This document shows positions 23,995 to 32,458 of a stretch of 64,000 nucleotides of DNA, piece by piece. Source of the stretch: Paenibacillus roseus. GTDB taxonomy: Bacteria; Bacillota; Bacilli; Paenibacillales; Paenibacillaceae. The stretch spans positions 1-64,000 of the forward strand of contig NZ_JAELUP010000113.1 of NCBI RefSeq assembly GCF_016424485.1, in the 5' to 3' direction. Within the stretch, counting starts at the first letter, position 1; every line of letters begins with the position of its first letter. Both the position numbers and the translations under genes were made by a program. The notes beneath the pieces were generated by a model. That model searched no databases. It saw only the letters and a program-made list of their open reading frames with translations, and was not told the origin of the DNA.

Positions 23995-25758
23995 ATGAAA
24001 AGAATTCAAAAACAATTAGCTAAAGTCACTATCGGTTCCATGCTGCTTGCTTCACCATTTACCGGGGTTACCGCCTGGGGAGCCGGCGGGGCCGAGGAAC
24101 TAAATACTTTGCAGTTCCAGCAGAACAACGCAGCCTTTCAATTCAATGGACAATCCTCTTCCGCCGTACAGCCTGTGACCTATGCACAGGGCGCAAACTA
24201 CATTCCATTAAGCACAATTGCCAAGCTTTACGGCTTCCAGTTATCCTATGACGCGACTTCCAAGGAATCCATTGCAATCAAGGGCGATCTGGAAGTCCGT
24301 TTTGCAGCCAATACCAAGCAATATAAAGTAAACGGCAACGTTCAGACTGCTTCCGGTGAACTGTTCACCCAACAAGGCAGCATGATGGTTCCGATTCGTA
24401 CCTGGTCGGAAATTACAGGCAGCCGTTTTGTCGTATCCGGCAACTCCTTTGTCCTCACCTGGAACAAAGAAAAACCAGAGGTAAAAACGCCCCCTGTTGC
24501 ACAGTTTTCCACAGACAAAACCGAATATAAGATGGGTGAGCCGATCCAATACTCTAATGAAAGCTATGACGATAACGGGACTATTGTCAAGACCGAATGG
24601 ACAGGCAGGGAACGCGCATTTTTCCGTCCGGGCTTTGTTCTCATTACGTTGAATGTTACCAACAACCATGGTCTGACCAGCTCCGTGACCAAGGAAATCC
24701 GAATTACGGAAGAGACTATGCACTCCGAAGAGGAGTTCAATCTGCTCTATACGCCGGTTGGCGAGAAATATACATTCGATGGCACACGCGTATTGCGCAT
24801 GGAATCCGTATCCTATGAGATTGAGTCACAGCCGATGACCCTGATTCGCAGCAATAGTCCGGAATATTTCCTGGAGGAGGGCATTGCTTATCAGGATACG
24901 ATCTCGGGCAAATTCCGCATCAACATTCATAACGGAAACCGTTCGGGCAAAGCGCTGACCATTTATCTGGTTGCCACCAACAACCTGGACCATCCAGTAA
25001 CGTATAATATCGATGCCTTTGGCAAAGGCGGACCGACAACATACGTATCGACCAGCGGCAAGAATGCTGTAGCTCGCTTCCTGGACGATCTCGCGCACGG
25101 TACGCCACGCGATAAAGTGGTCGTGAATCCAGGGGAGTCCATCGTCGTCCTGCCTGAAGTCGCTTCAACGCCATTAAAACCAAATCTGATCATGACGTCC
25201 TACACCGAGATTACAACTAGCGATGAGCTGCAATTTACAGTCGCTGCTGTAGACGCCGATGCGCATCCGAACAAGGATATATTTGAAGTTTTACCGGAGC
25301 TCAAAAAGCTTGACCGGGATGGGCGCCACGTACGCGGCACATTCGAGAACGCCAACCGTTCTCTTCTTGTCGACGAGACACTAGGCTATAAATCCCAGCG
25401 CATTGTCATCGGCGACCTGAAGCAGGATACCTTCCTGGATGGGATGGATTCCATGTTAGGTCTACCGGAGAACAACAAAGGAAACACCGGCGTCCGCTAC
25501 AATCTGCAAGTGAAAGTTGCGCCTAATACGCTAATTGGTCTCAATGCCCGCGGCGGTCATTATGCCGGCGCTTTGCTCGTAAACGACAAAGTTGTGCAGG
25601 CTGTCGAGAGAAGCATTCTGAAGGACCCTAATGATGTAGGTGTACTGTACCGCACAGGGAATACAGAAGAAACCGTCAATCTGACTTTGATTATCGCTTC
25701 CGGCAGCAATTTGCCGCTTAATTTTTTGTTCCTGCCAATCAATGGTGAGAACAAGTAA
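23995..25758 (+). CDS. exported protein with copper-amine-oxidase-like N-terminal domain
   Basis: 587 residues. A signal peptide (about 1-30, ending near VTAWGAGG) is followed by a copper amine oxidase N-terminal-like domain (about 55-160: YIPLSTIAKLYGFQLSYDATS and MMVPIRTWSEITGSRF), which is common in Paenibacillus surface proteins and not enzymatic. A PKD/Ig-like segment follows (about 170-240, PPVAQFSTDKTEYKMGEPI). The C-terminal 340 residues are beta-rich without a known active site. A strong AAAAGGAG lies before the ATG. It is probably a secreted wall-associated or matrix protein. No SLH domain is present, so its retention mechanism is unclear. Confidence 0.85.
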   Translation: MKRIQKQLAKVTIGSMLLASPFTGVTAWGAGGAEELNTLQFQQNNAAFQFNGQSSSAVQPVTYAQGANYIPLSTIAKLYGFQLSYDATSKESIAIKGDLEVRFAANTKQYKVNGNVQTASGELFTQQGSMMVPIRTWSEITGSRFVVSGNSFVLTWNKEKPEVKTPPVAQFSTDKTEYKMGEPIQYSNESYDDNGTIVKTEWTGRERAFFRPGFVLITLNVTNNHGLTSSVTKEIRITEETMHSEEEFNLLYTPVGEKYTFDGTRVLRMESVSYEIESQPMTLIRSNSPEYFLEEGIAYQDTISGKFRINIHNGNRSGKALTIYLVATNNLDHPVTYNIDAFGKGGPTTYVSTSGKNAVARFLDDLAHGTPRDKVVVNPGESIVVLPEVASTPLKPNLIMTSYTEITTSDELQFTVAAVDADAHPNKDIFEVLPELKKLDRDGRHVRGTFENANRSLLVDETLGYKSQRIVIGDLKQDTFLDGMDSMLGLPENNKGNTGVRYNLQVKVAPNTLIGLNARGGHYAGALLVNDKVVQAVERSILKDPNDVGVLYRTGNTEETVNLTLIIASGSNLPLNFLFLPINGENK

Positions 25759-25805
25759 TTGACAGTTACTCATAGAATTTTACTTTCATAAGGCATCACG
25801 CGCAC

Positions 25806-25832
25806 AAGGCCTCCCATAATACGGAGGCCCTT
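25806..25832 (+). terminator. hairpin after the copper-amine-oxidase-domain gene
   Basis: AAGGCCTCC pairs with GGAGGCCCTT around CATAATAC. The following run is only modestly T-rich. Confidence 0.6.
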
Positions 25833-25855
25833 GAGCTGCTTTGAGCGAAATACAG

Positions 25856-25884
25856 TCGAACTGTTAAGCGCTATCGTTTATAAT
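25856..25884 (+). promoter_or_regulatory. possible promoter of the lipoprotein deacetylase gene
   Basis: A perfect TATAAT (25879-25884) sits 31 bases before the start codon. The matching -35 position reads TCGAAC, a weak fit at 17-base spacing. Confidence 0.45.
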
Positions 25885-25914
25885 ACAATATAGTAGTTAG
25901 GAGGAGAGTGAGGA

Positions 25915-27069
25915 ATGCAAACCACACGCAAGCCATGGATAGTCTTGCTTTCATTTGTACTGATCGCATCCATGATACTGAGTGCCTGCGGTAAAGCGGA
26001 AGAACAGCTAGAGCCCGACCCTTCCATTAAGATCGTGGTCAATGGGAAGGTCTGGAACGATACCGGTGCAGCCGTCAATTCCGAAGGCAGACTGATGGTT
26101 CCTTCAGAATTTCTGAAGAAAGCGGTCGAGAACGGCGAGGAACCGCCCGCAGAGCATGTAGAGGGAACCGTCTACTTTAAAAATCAGGTTGCTGTGTTGA
26201 TGTACCATGACGTTACGGAAGGCGAGACGACCAAGACGGCTCTGTCGGTCAAGGACTTTGAAGAGCAGATGGAACTTTTGAAAACCAATGGCTTCCATGT
26301 CATCAGCATGAAAGAATATTCCGATTTTATGCTGCAGCAGAAGGCAGTGCCTGACAACGCGGTGCTCATTACTTTTGATGACGGATATGAGAGCTTTTAC
26401 ACCCTGGCTTACCCGATTCTGAAAAAATACGGGTACCCGGCAACCAACTTTGTTATCGTCTCCTTCGTCGACCACCGAATCGGCGTGCCGAAGATGACCT
26501 GGGATCAGATGCGCGAGATGAAAAAAGAAGGCATGACCTTCTACAATCATACGTACAATTCCCATCTGTACATTAATGTCGATAAAAAAGGCCGCACGAA
26601 GCCTGCGCTGACGCAGCCGATGTACCTCGACAATGAGGACCGCAAAGAGACTCAGGAGGAGTATAAGAAGCGGATCACCGATGATCTGGTTAAAGCGGAG
26701 GAGCGGCTAAAGGAAGAACTGGGCAACACGGACAGTATTATCGCCTTCCCTTATGGCGCATTCAACCAAGATGTGCTGGAATTATTGAAATCACTGAACA
26801 TTCACATCTCCTTTACCGTCAGGAAAGGGATCAACTCCAGCAAGGATGTGAACGGGTTCCGGGTCAACGGCGCCGACGTCAAGGAGAACCCGCGGATTGT
26901 GATCAATCATTTGAAAAACCTAACGGAAGCTTCCTTTGAAGGCTCAGGCAAGAGCGGCAAAACCAGCAAGCTGGTGTCTTTGCGCCAATACTGTGACAAG
27001 AACAACATTAGCTTGGCCTGGGACCCTTCCACCAGGGAGGCCCGGCTAACCTTTGCTAAGAAAACTTAA
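25915..27069 (+). CDS. polysaccharide deacetylase lipoprotein
   Basis: 384 residues. A lipoprotein signal peptide ends in the lipobox LSAC (Cys at about residue 25), so the protein should be anchored outside the membrane. The NodB domain begins with VLMYHDV (about 95). It has the catalytic and metal motif ITFDDGYESF near 153-162, the zinc pair in NHTYNSH near 206-212, and FPYGAFN near 277. These match the IcaB/PgaB-type family that removes acetyl groups from poly-N-acetylglucosamine, though chitin or peptidoglycan are alternatives. The C-terminal 60 residues (SLRQYCDKNNISLAWDPSTR) resemble a copper-amine-oxidase-like half domain. A GGAGGAG site precedes the ATG, and a terminator follows the gene. 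Confidence 0.9.
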   Translation: MQTTRKPWIVLLSFVLIASMILSACGKAEEQLEPDPSIKIVVNGKVWNDTGAAVNSEGRLMVPSEFLKKAVENGEEPPAEHVEGTVYFKNQVAVLMYHDVTEGETTKTALSVKDFEEQMELLKTNGFHVISMKEYSDFMLQQKAVPDNAVLITFDDGYESFYTLAYPILKKYGYPATNFVIVSFVDHRIGVPKMTWDQMREMKKEGMTFYNHTYNSHLYINVDKKGRTKPALTQPMYLDNEDRKETQEEYKKRITDDLVKAEERLKEELGNTDSIIAFPYGAFNQDVLELLKSLNIHISFTVRKGINSSKDVNGFRVNGADVKENPRIVINHLKNLTEASFEGSGKSGKTSKLVSLRQYCDKNNISLAWDPSTREARLTFAKKT

Positions 27070-27079
27070 GCATACGAAC

Positions 27080-27114
27080 AAAGCCTCTGCTTCGTGGATA
27101 GGAGCAAGGCTTTT
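27080..27114 (+). terminator. terminator of the lipoprotein deacetylase gene
   Basis: AAGCCT and AGGCTT form the base of a hairpin containing CTGCTTCG...GGAGCA, followed by TTTT. It starts eleven bases after the stop codon. Confidence 0.7.
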
Positions 27115-27326
27115 CCCATATGTCCGTATCGGTCATTTGTCAAACTATGCCCGCTAGAAAAATAACATTTTAAATGAAATTAATCCAGACTTATCCGGTA
27201 TAAAAAATAAAATTTTGTCCAATTTAAAATTTATAATTGCAGTTCAGCTGAAATAGGTCTAAAATGGACGTAAATGTGATCAAGCCATTCTTATTCCAGC
27301 CTTTGTATGCCCTTATTCTGGCCCTA

Positions 27327-27344
27327 TTGTGAAATTTATCACAA
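27327..27344 (+). promoter_or_regulatory. Rex operator of the yjlC-ndh operon
   Basis: TTGTGAAATTTATCACAA is a perfect dyad matching the Rex consensus TTGTGA-N6-TCACAA. A second half site TTGTGATAA follows at 27346. In Bacillus subtilis, Rex senses NADH/NAD and controls ndh by such sites. Position is about 95 bases before the first start codon. Confidence 0.88.
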
Positions 27345-27437
27345 CTTGTGATAAGCAATCTATAGATCAGTCTAAAGCATCTAAGCTCGCGCAGGAAAAA
27401 AAAGAGTGGTTCATTCAAGCATGGGAGGCTGTTTTAA

Positions 27438-27872
27438 ATGTCGGATACATTAACGCAACAACCGGTAGGAGAAGCTTCAGGTTCCGCACGCGGAGAGCTG
27501 GATATTCTGGATCAGCTTATGAAGCCGGAGGTTCAGAAGTCCCTGACTGAGCTGGTCGAGCATCTGCCGAAGCTCGCAGAGATGGTTACAATTATGACCA
27601 AGGCATATGATATTGCCCAGACTGTAGCTACAGACAAAGTATTGATCAACGATTTCGCAGGTGGTCTGTCGGAGTTTGTAAAGCCGATTACGGATAAAGC
27701 CAAGGGCATTGCTTCCGCAGCTGTAGAAGCGGGCGACCGTGCTCAATCTGAACAAACCTCCATTGGATTGTTTGGTTTGCTTAGAATGCTGAAAGACCCT
27801 CAAGTTCAAAAGACGTTGCGCTTTGCGCAAGCGTTCCTGGATGTGCAAGCCGAGCGTCAAAAGCAACGTTAA
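27438..27872 (+). CDS. yjlC: DUF1641 protein, YjlC-like
   Basis: 144 residues, mostly helical and without membrane segments, of the DUF1641 family (PF07849): LDILDQLMKPEVQKSLTELVEHLPKLAEMV and LLRMLKDPQVQKTLRFAQAFLD. In Bacillus subtilis the homologue yjlC precedes ndh in a Rex-controlled operon, exactly as here, with ndh starting 34 bases downstream. Its function is unknown; a helper role for the type II NADH dehydrogenase is plausible. GGGAGG stands nine bases before the ATG. Confidence 0.88.
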   Translation: MSDTLTQQPVGEASGSARGELDILDQLMKPEVQKSLTELVEHLPKLAEMVTIMTKAYDIAQTVATDKVLINDFAGGLSEFVKPITDKAKGIASAAVEAGDRAQSEQTSIGLFGLLRMLKDPQVQKTLRFAQAFLDVQAERQKQR

Positions 27873-27906
27873 TCTGATCGGAACATAATTAGAACGGAGG
27901 ATAAGT

Positions 27907-29085
27907 ATGTCGAAGCATATTCTAATCTTGGGTGGAGGCTATGGCGGACTTCTGACCGCACTGACTGCCCGCAAACATTTTTCTGAACAAGAAGCAACCA
28001 TTACCGTTATTAATAAAATCCCTTCCCACCAGATCGTAACTGAGCTGCATCGTCTTGCAGTTGGCGGCCTGGATGAGCGCAACGTTGCACTGCCTTTGAG
28101 CAAGCTTCTGAAAGGCAAGTCCGTAAACCTGGTGATCGACTCTGTACAAAGCATTGATCTGAAGCAGAAGCAAGTCAAGCTTGCTGGCGGCAGCACGACT
28201 TCCTATGATAACCTCGTTATCGCTTTGGGAAGCGAAACAGCATTCTTCGGCATCCCTGGTTTGCAAGAATACAGCATGACACTCAAATCCGTTGAGGATG
28301 CAAACCGTATCCGTGCACACGTAGAAGCACGTTTGGATGCTTATGCAAAATCCAAAAACCCTGCGGACGCCAACATCGTAATCGGCGGCGGCGGCCTGTC
28401 CGGTATCGAGCTGATCGGTGAACTGGTGGATAAACTGCCTAAAGTTTGCGAAGAAAAAGGCGTGGATTTCAATGAAATTTCCCTTTATTGTGTTGAAGCT
28501 GCACCTTCCATCCTGGCTGGCTTTGCGCCTGACCTGGTTGAGCGCGCGAAGATTTCCCTGGAGAACCGCGGTGTAAAATTCCTGATCGGCGTTGCCGTTA
28601 CCGAAGTTCAAGGCAGCAAAGTACTGCTTAAAGACGGTTCCTCCATCGAAACCAACACACTCGTATGGACTGGCGGAGTAACCGGCAATCCGCTTGTTGC
28701 AGAGTCCGGCGTTGAAGTTAATCGTGGACGCGCAACTGTTAACGAATTCTTGCAATCCACTTCCCATCCAGAAGTTTATTTGGCTGGTGACAGCGCAGTT
28801 GTATTCGGACCGGAAGGCCGTCCTTACCCTCCAAGCGCACAAGTCGCATGGCAAATGGGTGAGGCTGTTGGCTACAACCTGTACGCAGTCTCCAAGGGCC
28901 TGCCGCAAAAAGCCTTCGATCCAGTATTCTCCGGAACACTGGCGAGCCTGGGCAGAAAAGACGCCATCGGTACTATCGGCGGCAATCAGCTGAAGCTGAA
29001 AGGTACGCCTGCTACCCTGATGAAGGAAGCAAGCAACGTCCGCTACCTGTCGCACATCAACGGTCTGTTCTCTCTGGTTTACTAA
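27907..29085 (+). CDS. ndh: type II NADH:quinone oxidoreductase
   Basis: 392 residues, a single-subunit respiratory enzyme that oxidises NADH and reduces menaquinone at the inner face of the membrane without proton pumping. The FAD site GGGYGGLLTALTA is at residues 8-20, the second nucleotide site IVIGGGGLSGIELIGEL near 157-173, and the FAD ribityl motif VYLAGDSAVVFG near 289-300. AQVAWQMGEAVGYNLY is also characteristic of the family. It follows yjlC closely under one Rex operator and ends with a strong terminator. The start ATG has GGAGGATAAGT before it. Length fits the family. Confidence 0.95.
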   Translation: MSKHILILGGGYGGLLTALTARKHFSEQEATITVINKIPSHQIVTELHRLAVGGLDERNVALPLSKLLKGKSVNLVIDSVQSIDLKQKQVKLAGGSTTSYDNLVIALGSETAFFGIPGLQEYSMTLKSVEDANRIRAHVEARLDAYAKSKNPADANIVIGGGGLSGIELIGELVDKLPKVCEEKGVDFNEISLYCVEAAPSILAGFAPDLVERAKISLENRGVKFLIGVAVTEVQGSKVLLKDGSSIETNTLVWTGGVTGNPLVAESGVEVNRGRATVNEFLQSTSHPEVYLAGDSAVVFGPEGRPYPPSAQVAWQMGEAVGYNLYAVSKGLPQKAFDPVFSGTLASLGRKDAIGTIGGNQLKLKGTPATLMKEASNVRYLSHINGLFSLVY

Positions 29086-29096
29086 TTCAACTGACA

Positions 29097-29131
29097 AGGG
29101 GGCTCTTAAGAGCTCCCTGTTTTGTTTTTTT
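29097..29131 (+). terminator. terminator of the yjlC-ndh operon
   Basis: GGGGGCTCTTAAGAGCTCCC forms a tight hairpin followed by TTTTGTTTTTTT, twelve bases after the ndh stop. Confidence 0.9.
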
Positions 29132-29257
29132 CAAATCCAATCTCGAAGCTAAAAGAGACTATGAAAATAGGATCATTGACTGAATGTGCCAGGTATAATC
29201 ATTAACATATTGGAATATTTTTTCTTATTGGATCTATCTTATCAGGGAGGATTGATC

Positions 29258-29317
29258 ATGGAAAAAAACAATTTAATAGCGTCTGGGTCAAATCACGAAG
29301 TTTGGACAAATGAGTAG
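29258..29317 (+). CDS. 19-residue ORF coupled to a small membrane protein gene
   Basis: ATG at 29258 has an excellent GGGAGG site seven bases before and encodes MEKNNLIASGSNHEVWTNE. Its TAG overlaps the ATG of the next gene in another frame (ATGAGTAG). The next gene has no good ribosome site of its own, so this may be a leader whose translation allows the next gene to be read. Confidence 0.5.
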   Translation: MEKNNLIASGSNHEVWTNE

Positions 29318-29597
29318 AAAATTAGTCGCAATATCTATTCTGTTGCTAGCCTACTTTTTACTGTGCTGGGTGGTAGACCTTACAAGCAGCACCATTGTTA
29401 TGAATGCTTCAGGTCGTCCTTACCATATTGAATATCATTTCTTTTACAACAAATATCTTTTTTATAGTGATCCTAACGTTACAAGCAATATTGAAATGAA
29501 TATCAAACTAGATAGAATATTTATCCTTGGTGCGGGTAGTATTTTCTTGGTTTTATACATATTTAAAAAATTTAAAAGAAATAACGGCTCAACCTAA
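29310..29597 (+). CDS. small two-helix membrane protein, 3' end altered by insertion
   Basis: 95 residues with hydrophobic segments at about 5-27 and 70-85 around an extracellular, Asn/Tyr-rich region, ending in a basic tail (KKFKRNNGST). No family recognised. The last three residues and the stop codon come from the terminal inverted repeat of a fold-back element that begins at 29586. Removing the element and one target copy would give KRNNSL then stop, so only the tail changed. AT-rich relative to neighbouring genes. Confidence 0.6.
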   Translation: MSRKLVAISILLLAYFLLCWVVDLTSSTIVMNASGRPYHIEYHFFYNKYLFYSDPNVTSNIEMNIKLDRIFILGAGSIFLVLYIFKKFKRNNGST

Positions 29598-29799
29598 AAA
29601 TTAGTGGTTCACATAGGGCAGAGAACAGCGTAGAGGCAGAGGAATTCTGGAGAAGCGAAGCGCTCGCCTTTTAAAGCCCGATTTCCTCTGCTAGCCTCTA
29701 TCATATAAAGAAATCGGGCTTTAACAGCGATCGGAAGAATCCTCTGCCACGCAGCGCCACCTCCACCTAGAGACCAACCACTAATTTGGGTTTTGAGCC
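29586..29799. mobile_element. 214-bp fold-back element (MITE-like), copy 1, with 8-bp target duplication
   Basis: The ends are GGCTCAACC...AATTAGTGGTT and AACCACTAATT...TTGAGCC, an inverted pair. A central inverted pair AAAGCCCGATT/AATCGGGCTTT folds the middle. GAAATAAC occurs directly on both sides (29578-29585 and 29800-29807), a perfect target duplication. There is no coding capacity. GGCTC ends and 8-bp duplications are usual for ISL3-family elements, so a non-autonomous ISL3 relative is likely. Confidence 0.85.
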
Positions 29800-29804
29800 G
29801 AAAT

Positions 29805-29844
29805 AACAGCCTATAACTTATTTCCATCACAGTTATAGGCTGTT
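29805..29844 (-). terminator. terminator of the YczE-like gene
   Basis: AACAGCCTATAACT (29805-29818) and AGTTATAGGCTGTT (29831-29844) are perfect 14-bp arms. The stop codon of the minus-strand gene lies inside one arm. The T-rich flank is better on the plus side, so it may work in both directions. Confidence 0.7.
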
Positions 29845-30465
29845 ATTATTTTTATAAGAGAAAGGCCGGTCATGCTTGAACACTTTCATAAAATAACCGA
29901 TAATGAGACCGCTGAGACAAGCGGCGAGCACGGTTCCTGGTCCAATTGACCCTCCCAGGAAGAAGGCTAGAATAATGCAGACGATTTGAATCACGATCCG
30001 CGCTCTTGCAACGCTCCACCCGGATTTCTGACGGATAATCAGCATCAGCCGGTCAAATGGCATCGGCGCAAAATGTGCGCACAGATAAACCGCAGTACCC
30101 AGCCCCGTTAGCAGCATTCCCGCCGAAAATACGCCCAGTCGGGCAATCCACCATTCAGGCTGCAGCCACTCGGCAACTAAAAATAGCCATAGATCAATCC
30201 CAAGTCCCGTGACCAGCGCAGTTAATACCCCCAGGTATTCCGGCCGCTTCCCGGACATCAGCGCATTGGTGACAACCATGATGAGCCCCAGTATAATCTC
30301 CCAGTTGCCAATCGTCAGTCCAAACGTTCTCGATAGCCCGACCAGCACCGCATCGAAAGGACCAGTACCCCGACGGGATTGTACGGTTAGCGCAACGCCA
30401 AGCGTCAGGATAAGCAACCCTGAGAAAAACAGCATGAGCTGGCGCTTGCCCAGCCTTACGCCCAT
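29833..30465 (-). CDS. YczE/YitT-type membrane protein
   Basis: 210 residues with five or six membrane helices. It has the hallmark GLLILTLGVALTVQSRRGTGPFDAVLVGLS near the N-terminus and HFAPMPFDRLMLIIRQKSGWSVARARI in the second half, as in the YczE/YyaS/YitT group. Members are cytoplasmic-membrane proteins; YczE is linked to surfactin production in Bacillus subtilis, but the mechanism is unknown. The start overlaps the end of the acetyltransferase gene by ten bases, so both are translated from one message. The 3' end lies in a hairpin next to the fold-back element. Confidence 0.82.
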   Translation of the reverse strand: MGVRLGKRQLMLFFSGLLILTLGVALTVQSRRGTGPFDAVLVGLSRTFGLTIGNWEIILGLIMVVTNALMSGKRPEYLGVLTALVTGLGIDLWLFLVAEWLQPEWWIARLGVFSAGMLLTGLGTAVYLCAHFAPMPFDRLMLIIRQKSGWSVARARIVIQIVCIILAFFLGGSIGPGTVLAACLSGLIIGYFMKVFKHDRPFSYKNNNSL

Positions 30466-30887
30466 TCTTTCGTCATCGTAACATGGGGAATGTTCTCTTC
30501 CATGAATACATCCGAGACAACAGCATAACCCAACCGCTTATAGAAATTCTCTGCTTGTACTTGGGCATTCAGCTTGGCTTTTTTCAAGCCTTTTTCCATG
30601 GCCAGACTCTCCAGTTTCTCTACAACGGCTTTGCCAAGTCCATATTTGCGATGCGAAGCCAACACACATATCCGCTCCAGCTTGCCTGCGTCGCCTACAA
30701 CACGCAAACGCCCGACAGCAGCAGGCTGTCCCTCAACGTACACTAAAATATGGTCTGTCGACGGATCGACATCATACTCGTCAAATTCATTTTCTTCCGG
30801 CACACCCTGCTCTTCACAAAAAACAACCTTCCGAATGCGGGAGGCAGCTTCAAATTCCTGCTCTGTTGTAATGCGTATCGCCTTCAT
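30456..30887 (-). CDS. GNAT family N-acetyltransferase, YjcF/ElaA-like
   Basis: 143 residues with the acetyl-CoA-binding motif A RICVLASHRKYGLGKAVVEKLE (about 72-93), preceded by AVGRLRVV and followed by AQVQAENFYKRLGY. The N-terminal IRKVVFCEEQGVPEENEFDEYD is typical of the YjcF/ElaA subgroup. The substrate is unknown for most members. It begins an operon with the YczE-like gene and lies back to back with a MarR-family regulator, which might control both. Confidence 0.87.
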   Translation of the reverse strand: MKAIRITTEQEFEAASRIRKVVFCEEQGVPEENEFDEYDVDPSTDHILVYVEGQPAAVGRLRVVGDAGKLERICVLASHRKYGLGKAVVEKLESLAMEKGLKKAKLNAQVQAENFYKRLGYAVVSDVFMEENIPHVTMTKEWA

Positions 30888-31053
30888 CTTGTATTTCCCT
30901 TTCCTTTCCTAACCGTTATGATAGAAGTGTTAAAGATTTTGTTGATCTTCACACAGGTTAGCTTGAGTATAGATCATAATATTATTGTTGTAAATACAAC
31001 ATTTTTAAAAACAATCTCGTCCCTGCCATTCAAACAGGAAAGGAGAAACAAGT

Positions 31054-31545
31054 GTGCAAGGAATTCTTCGAGAAATCGGCATGATTGCCCGCTGCCTGGA
31101 CACGATCAGCAATGCAGAGTTCAAAGAATACAACCTCTCCAAGGGACAATATCTCTACCTGGCCCGCATCTGCGAAAATCCCGGCATCATTCAGGAAAAG
31201 CTCGCGGAGATGATCAAGGTCGACCGGACCACTGCAGCCAGAGCTATTCAGAAACTGGAGCATCAAGGCATAATTTATAAATCCGACCATCCCGAAAATA
31301 AAAAAATTCTAAACCTCTATCCAACCGAGAGAGGTCAGAATCTGTATGCCTTCCTTAAGATGGAGGAACAGCACTCCATGAATGTCGCTCTTAACGGGTT
31401 CTCTCCTGCGGAGATCGAGACGGCGCTGCTGCTTCTGCGTAGAATGAGAGAAAATATTGAGGAGGATTGGAAACTGATTAAACGAGGTGAGAAGCGGGCC
31501 TATATGGATCAAGCACGAGCGGAGATTGCCCGCCAGAAGCTGTAG
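31054..31545 (+). CDS. MarR family transcriptional regulator
   Basis: 163 residues with the MarR winged helix: LSKGQYLYLARICENPGIIQEKLAEMIKVD, recognition helix RTTAARAIQKLEHQGI, and wing KSDHPENKKILNLYPTERG. The start is GTG at 31054, behind AAAGGAGAAACAA. It is divergent from the acetyltransferase operon, the usual layout for a regulator of its neighbour. The ligand is unknown. A short hairpin with a T-run follows. Confidence 0.9.
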   Translation: MQGILREIGMIARCLDTISNAEFKEYNLSKGQYLYLARICENPGIIQEKLAEMIKVDRTTAARAIQKLEHQGIIYKSDHPENKKILNLYPTERGQNLYAFLKMEEQHSMNVALNGFSPAEIETALLLLRRMRENIEEDWKLIKRGEKRAYMDQARAEIARQKL

Positions 31546-31583
31546 ACCACCCCAAATTTTAATCAAGCTCAATTTATAGGAGG

Positions 31584-31622
31584 ATACTGCGCTTTTTCAG
31601 CCGCAGTGTTCTTTTTGTTTTA
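31584..31622 (+). terminator. terminator of the marR-like gene
   Basis: ACTGCG and CGCAGT form a short stem around CTTTTTCAGC, followed by TTCTTTTTGTTTT. Confidence 0.65.
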
Positions 31623-31774
31623 CATGAAGATGCCACCAAAGCAAAGGCAAACCTACCGAACATAAGAGACAACCCTTTATAGATATTGCCTATAGAATAA
31701 ATGTTTTTTATATATTTCACTCTTGTTCTCATTTTCTTTACAATGAAAACAACTTGATTGAGGAGGATGACCAG

Positions 31775-32458
31775 ATGAATCCGCATATAAAGCAGATGTT
31801 TGATTCCAATGCCAGTCACTTTGATCCCGAACGGAGACAGTTGATTCCTTGCTTTGATGATTTTTATGGTATGGCTTTGTCTCTTGTCGAGAGTGATAAT
31901 CCCACTCCCCGTATTCTCGATTTGGGTGCAGGCACCGGGTTGTTCTCAGGCATGGTGCTGCAAAAGTATCCAAACGCCCATCTGACACTGGTCGATCTCA
32001 GCGATAAAATGATGGAGGCTGCACAAGCCCGCTTCAAGCAAACAGCCAATATAGAATATATTGTAGCGGATTACACCGAGTATGAGTTTCCCGGTTCCTA
32101 TGATTTTGTCATCTCGTCCTTATCCATTCATCACCTGACGCACCCATTGAAGCAGCGGCTGTTCTCCAAAATCTATCCCCTGCTGCAAGATGGCGGCTCC
32201 TTTATTAATGCCGACCAGGCCGCAGGCCATACGCCTCAAGCAGATGCCTATTACCGCAAACGCTGGCTGGAATCCGTATATGGGAGCGGACTTTCCGAAG
32301 CCTCTATCCAGGCATCAATCAAGCGGAGAGAGCTGGATATCAATGCGAAGCCGGAGGACCAGCTTAACTGGCTGAAACAGGCGGGCTTTGCGGATGTAGA
32401 TTGCGTGTATAAACATTTCGAGTTCACCGTTTTCTATGCTCACAAGCATAGCGGCTGA
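31775..32458 (+). CDS. class I SAM-dependent methyltransferase
   Basis: About 227 residues with a Rossmann-fold methyltransferase core. Motif I is ILDLGAGTGLFSG (about 45-57), the acidic residue binding SAM ribose is in LTLVDLSDKM, motif II YIVADYTEYEF, and post-II SSLSIHHL. The acceptor substrate cannot be deduced. I prefer ATG at 31775, eight bases after GAGGAGGA; the frame otherwise opens with TTG at 31754, which contains the ribosome site. It stands alone before a convergent regulator gene. Confidence 0.88.
   Translation: MNPHIKQMFDSNASHFDPERRQLIPCFDDFYGMALSLVESDNPTPRILDLGAGTGLFSGMVLQKYPNAHLTLVDLSDKMMEAAQARFKQTANIEYIVADYTEYEFPGSYDFVISSLSIHHLTHPLKQRLFSKIYPLLQDGGSFINADQAAGHTPQADAYYRKRWLESVYGSGLSEASIQASIKRRELDINAKPEDQLNWLKQAGFADVDCVYKHFEFTVFYAHKHSG

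Noticed and set aside
27922..29097. 391-codon antisense frame opposite ndh
   Set aside because: ndh is a clear conserved enzyme with motifs and operon context. The antisense translation has no recognisable family and no ribosome site.
29586..29799. Fold-back element as a simple bidirectional terminator
   Set aside because: Two copies carry perfect 8-bp target duplications and three share defined ends, which show transposition. Terminator activity may be a by-product.
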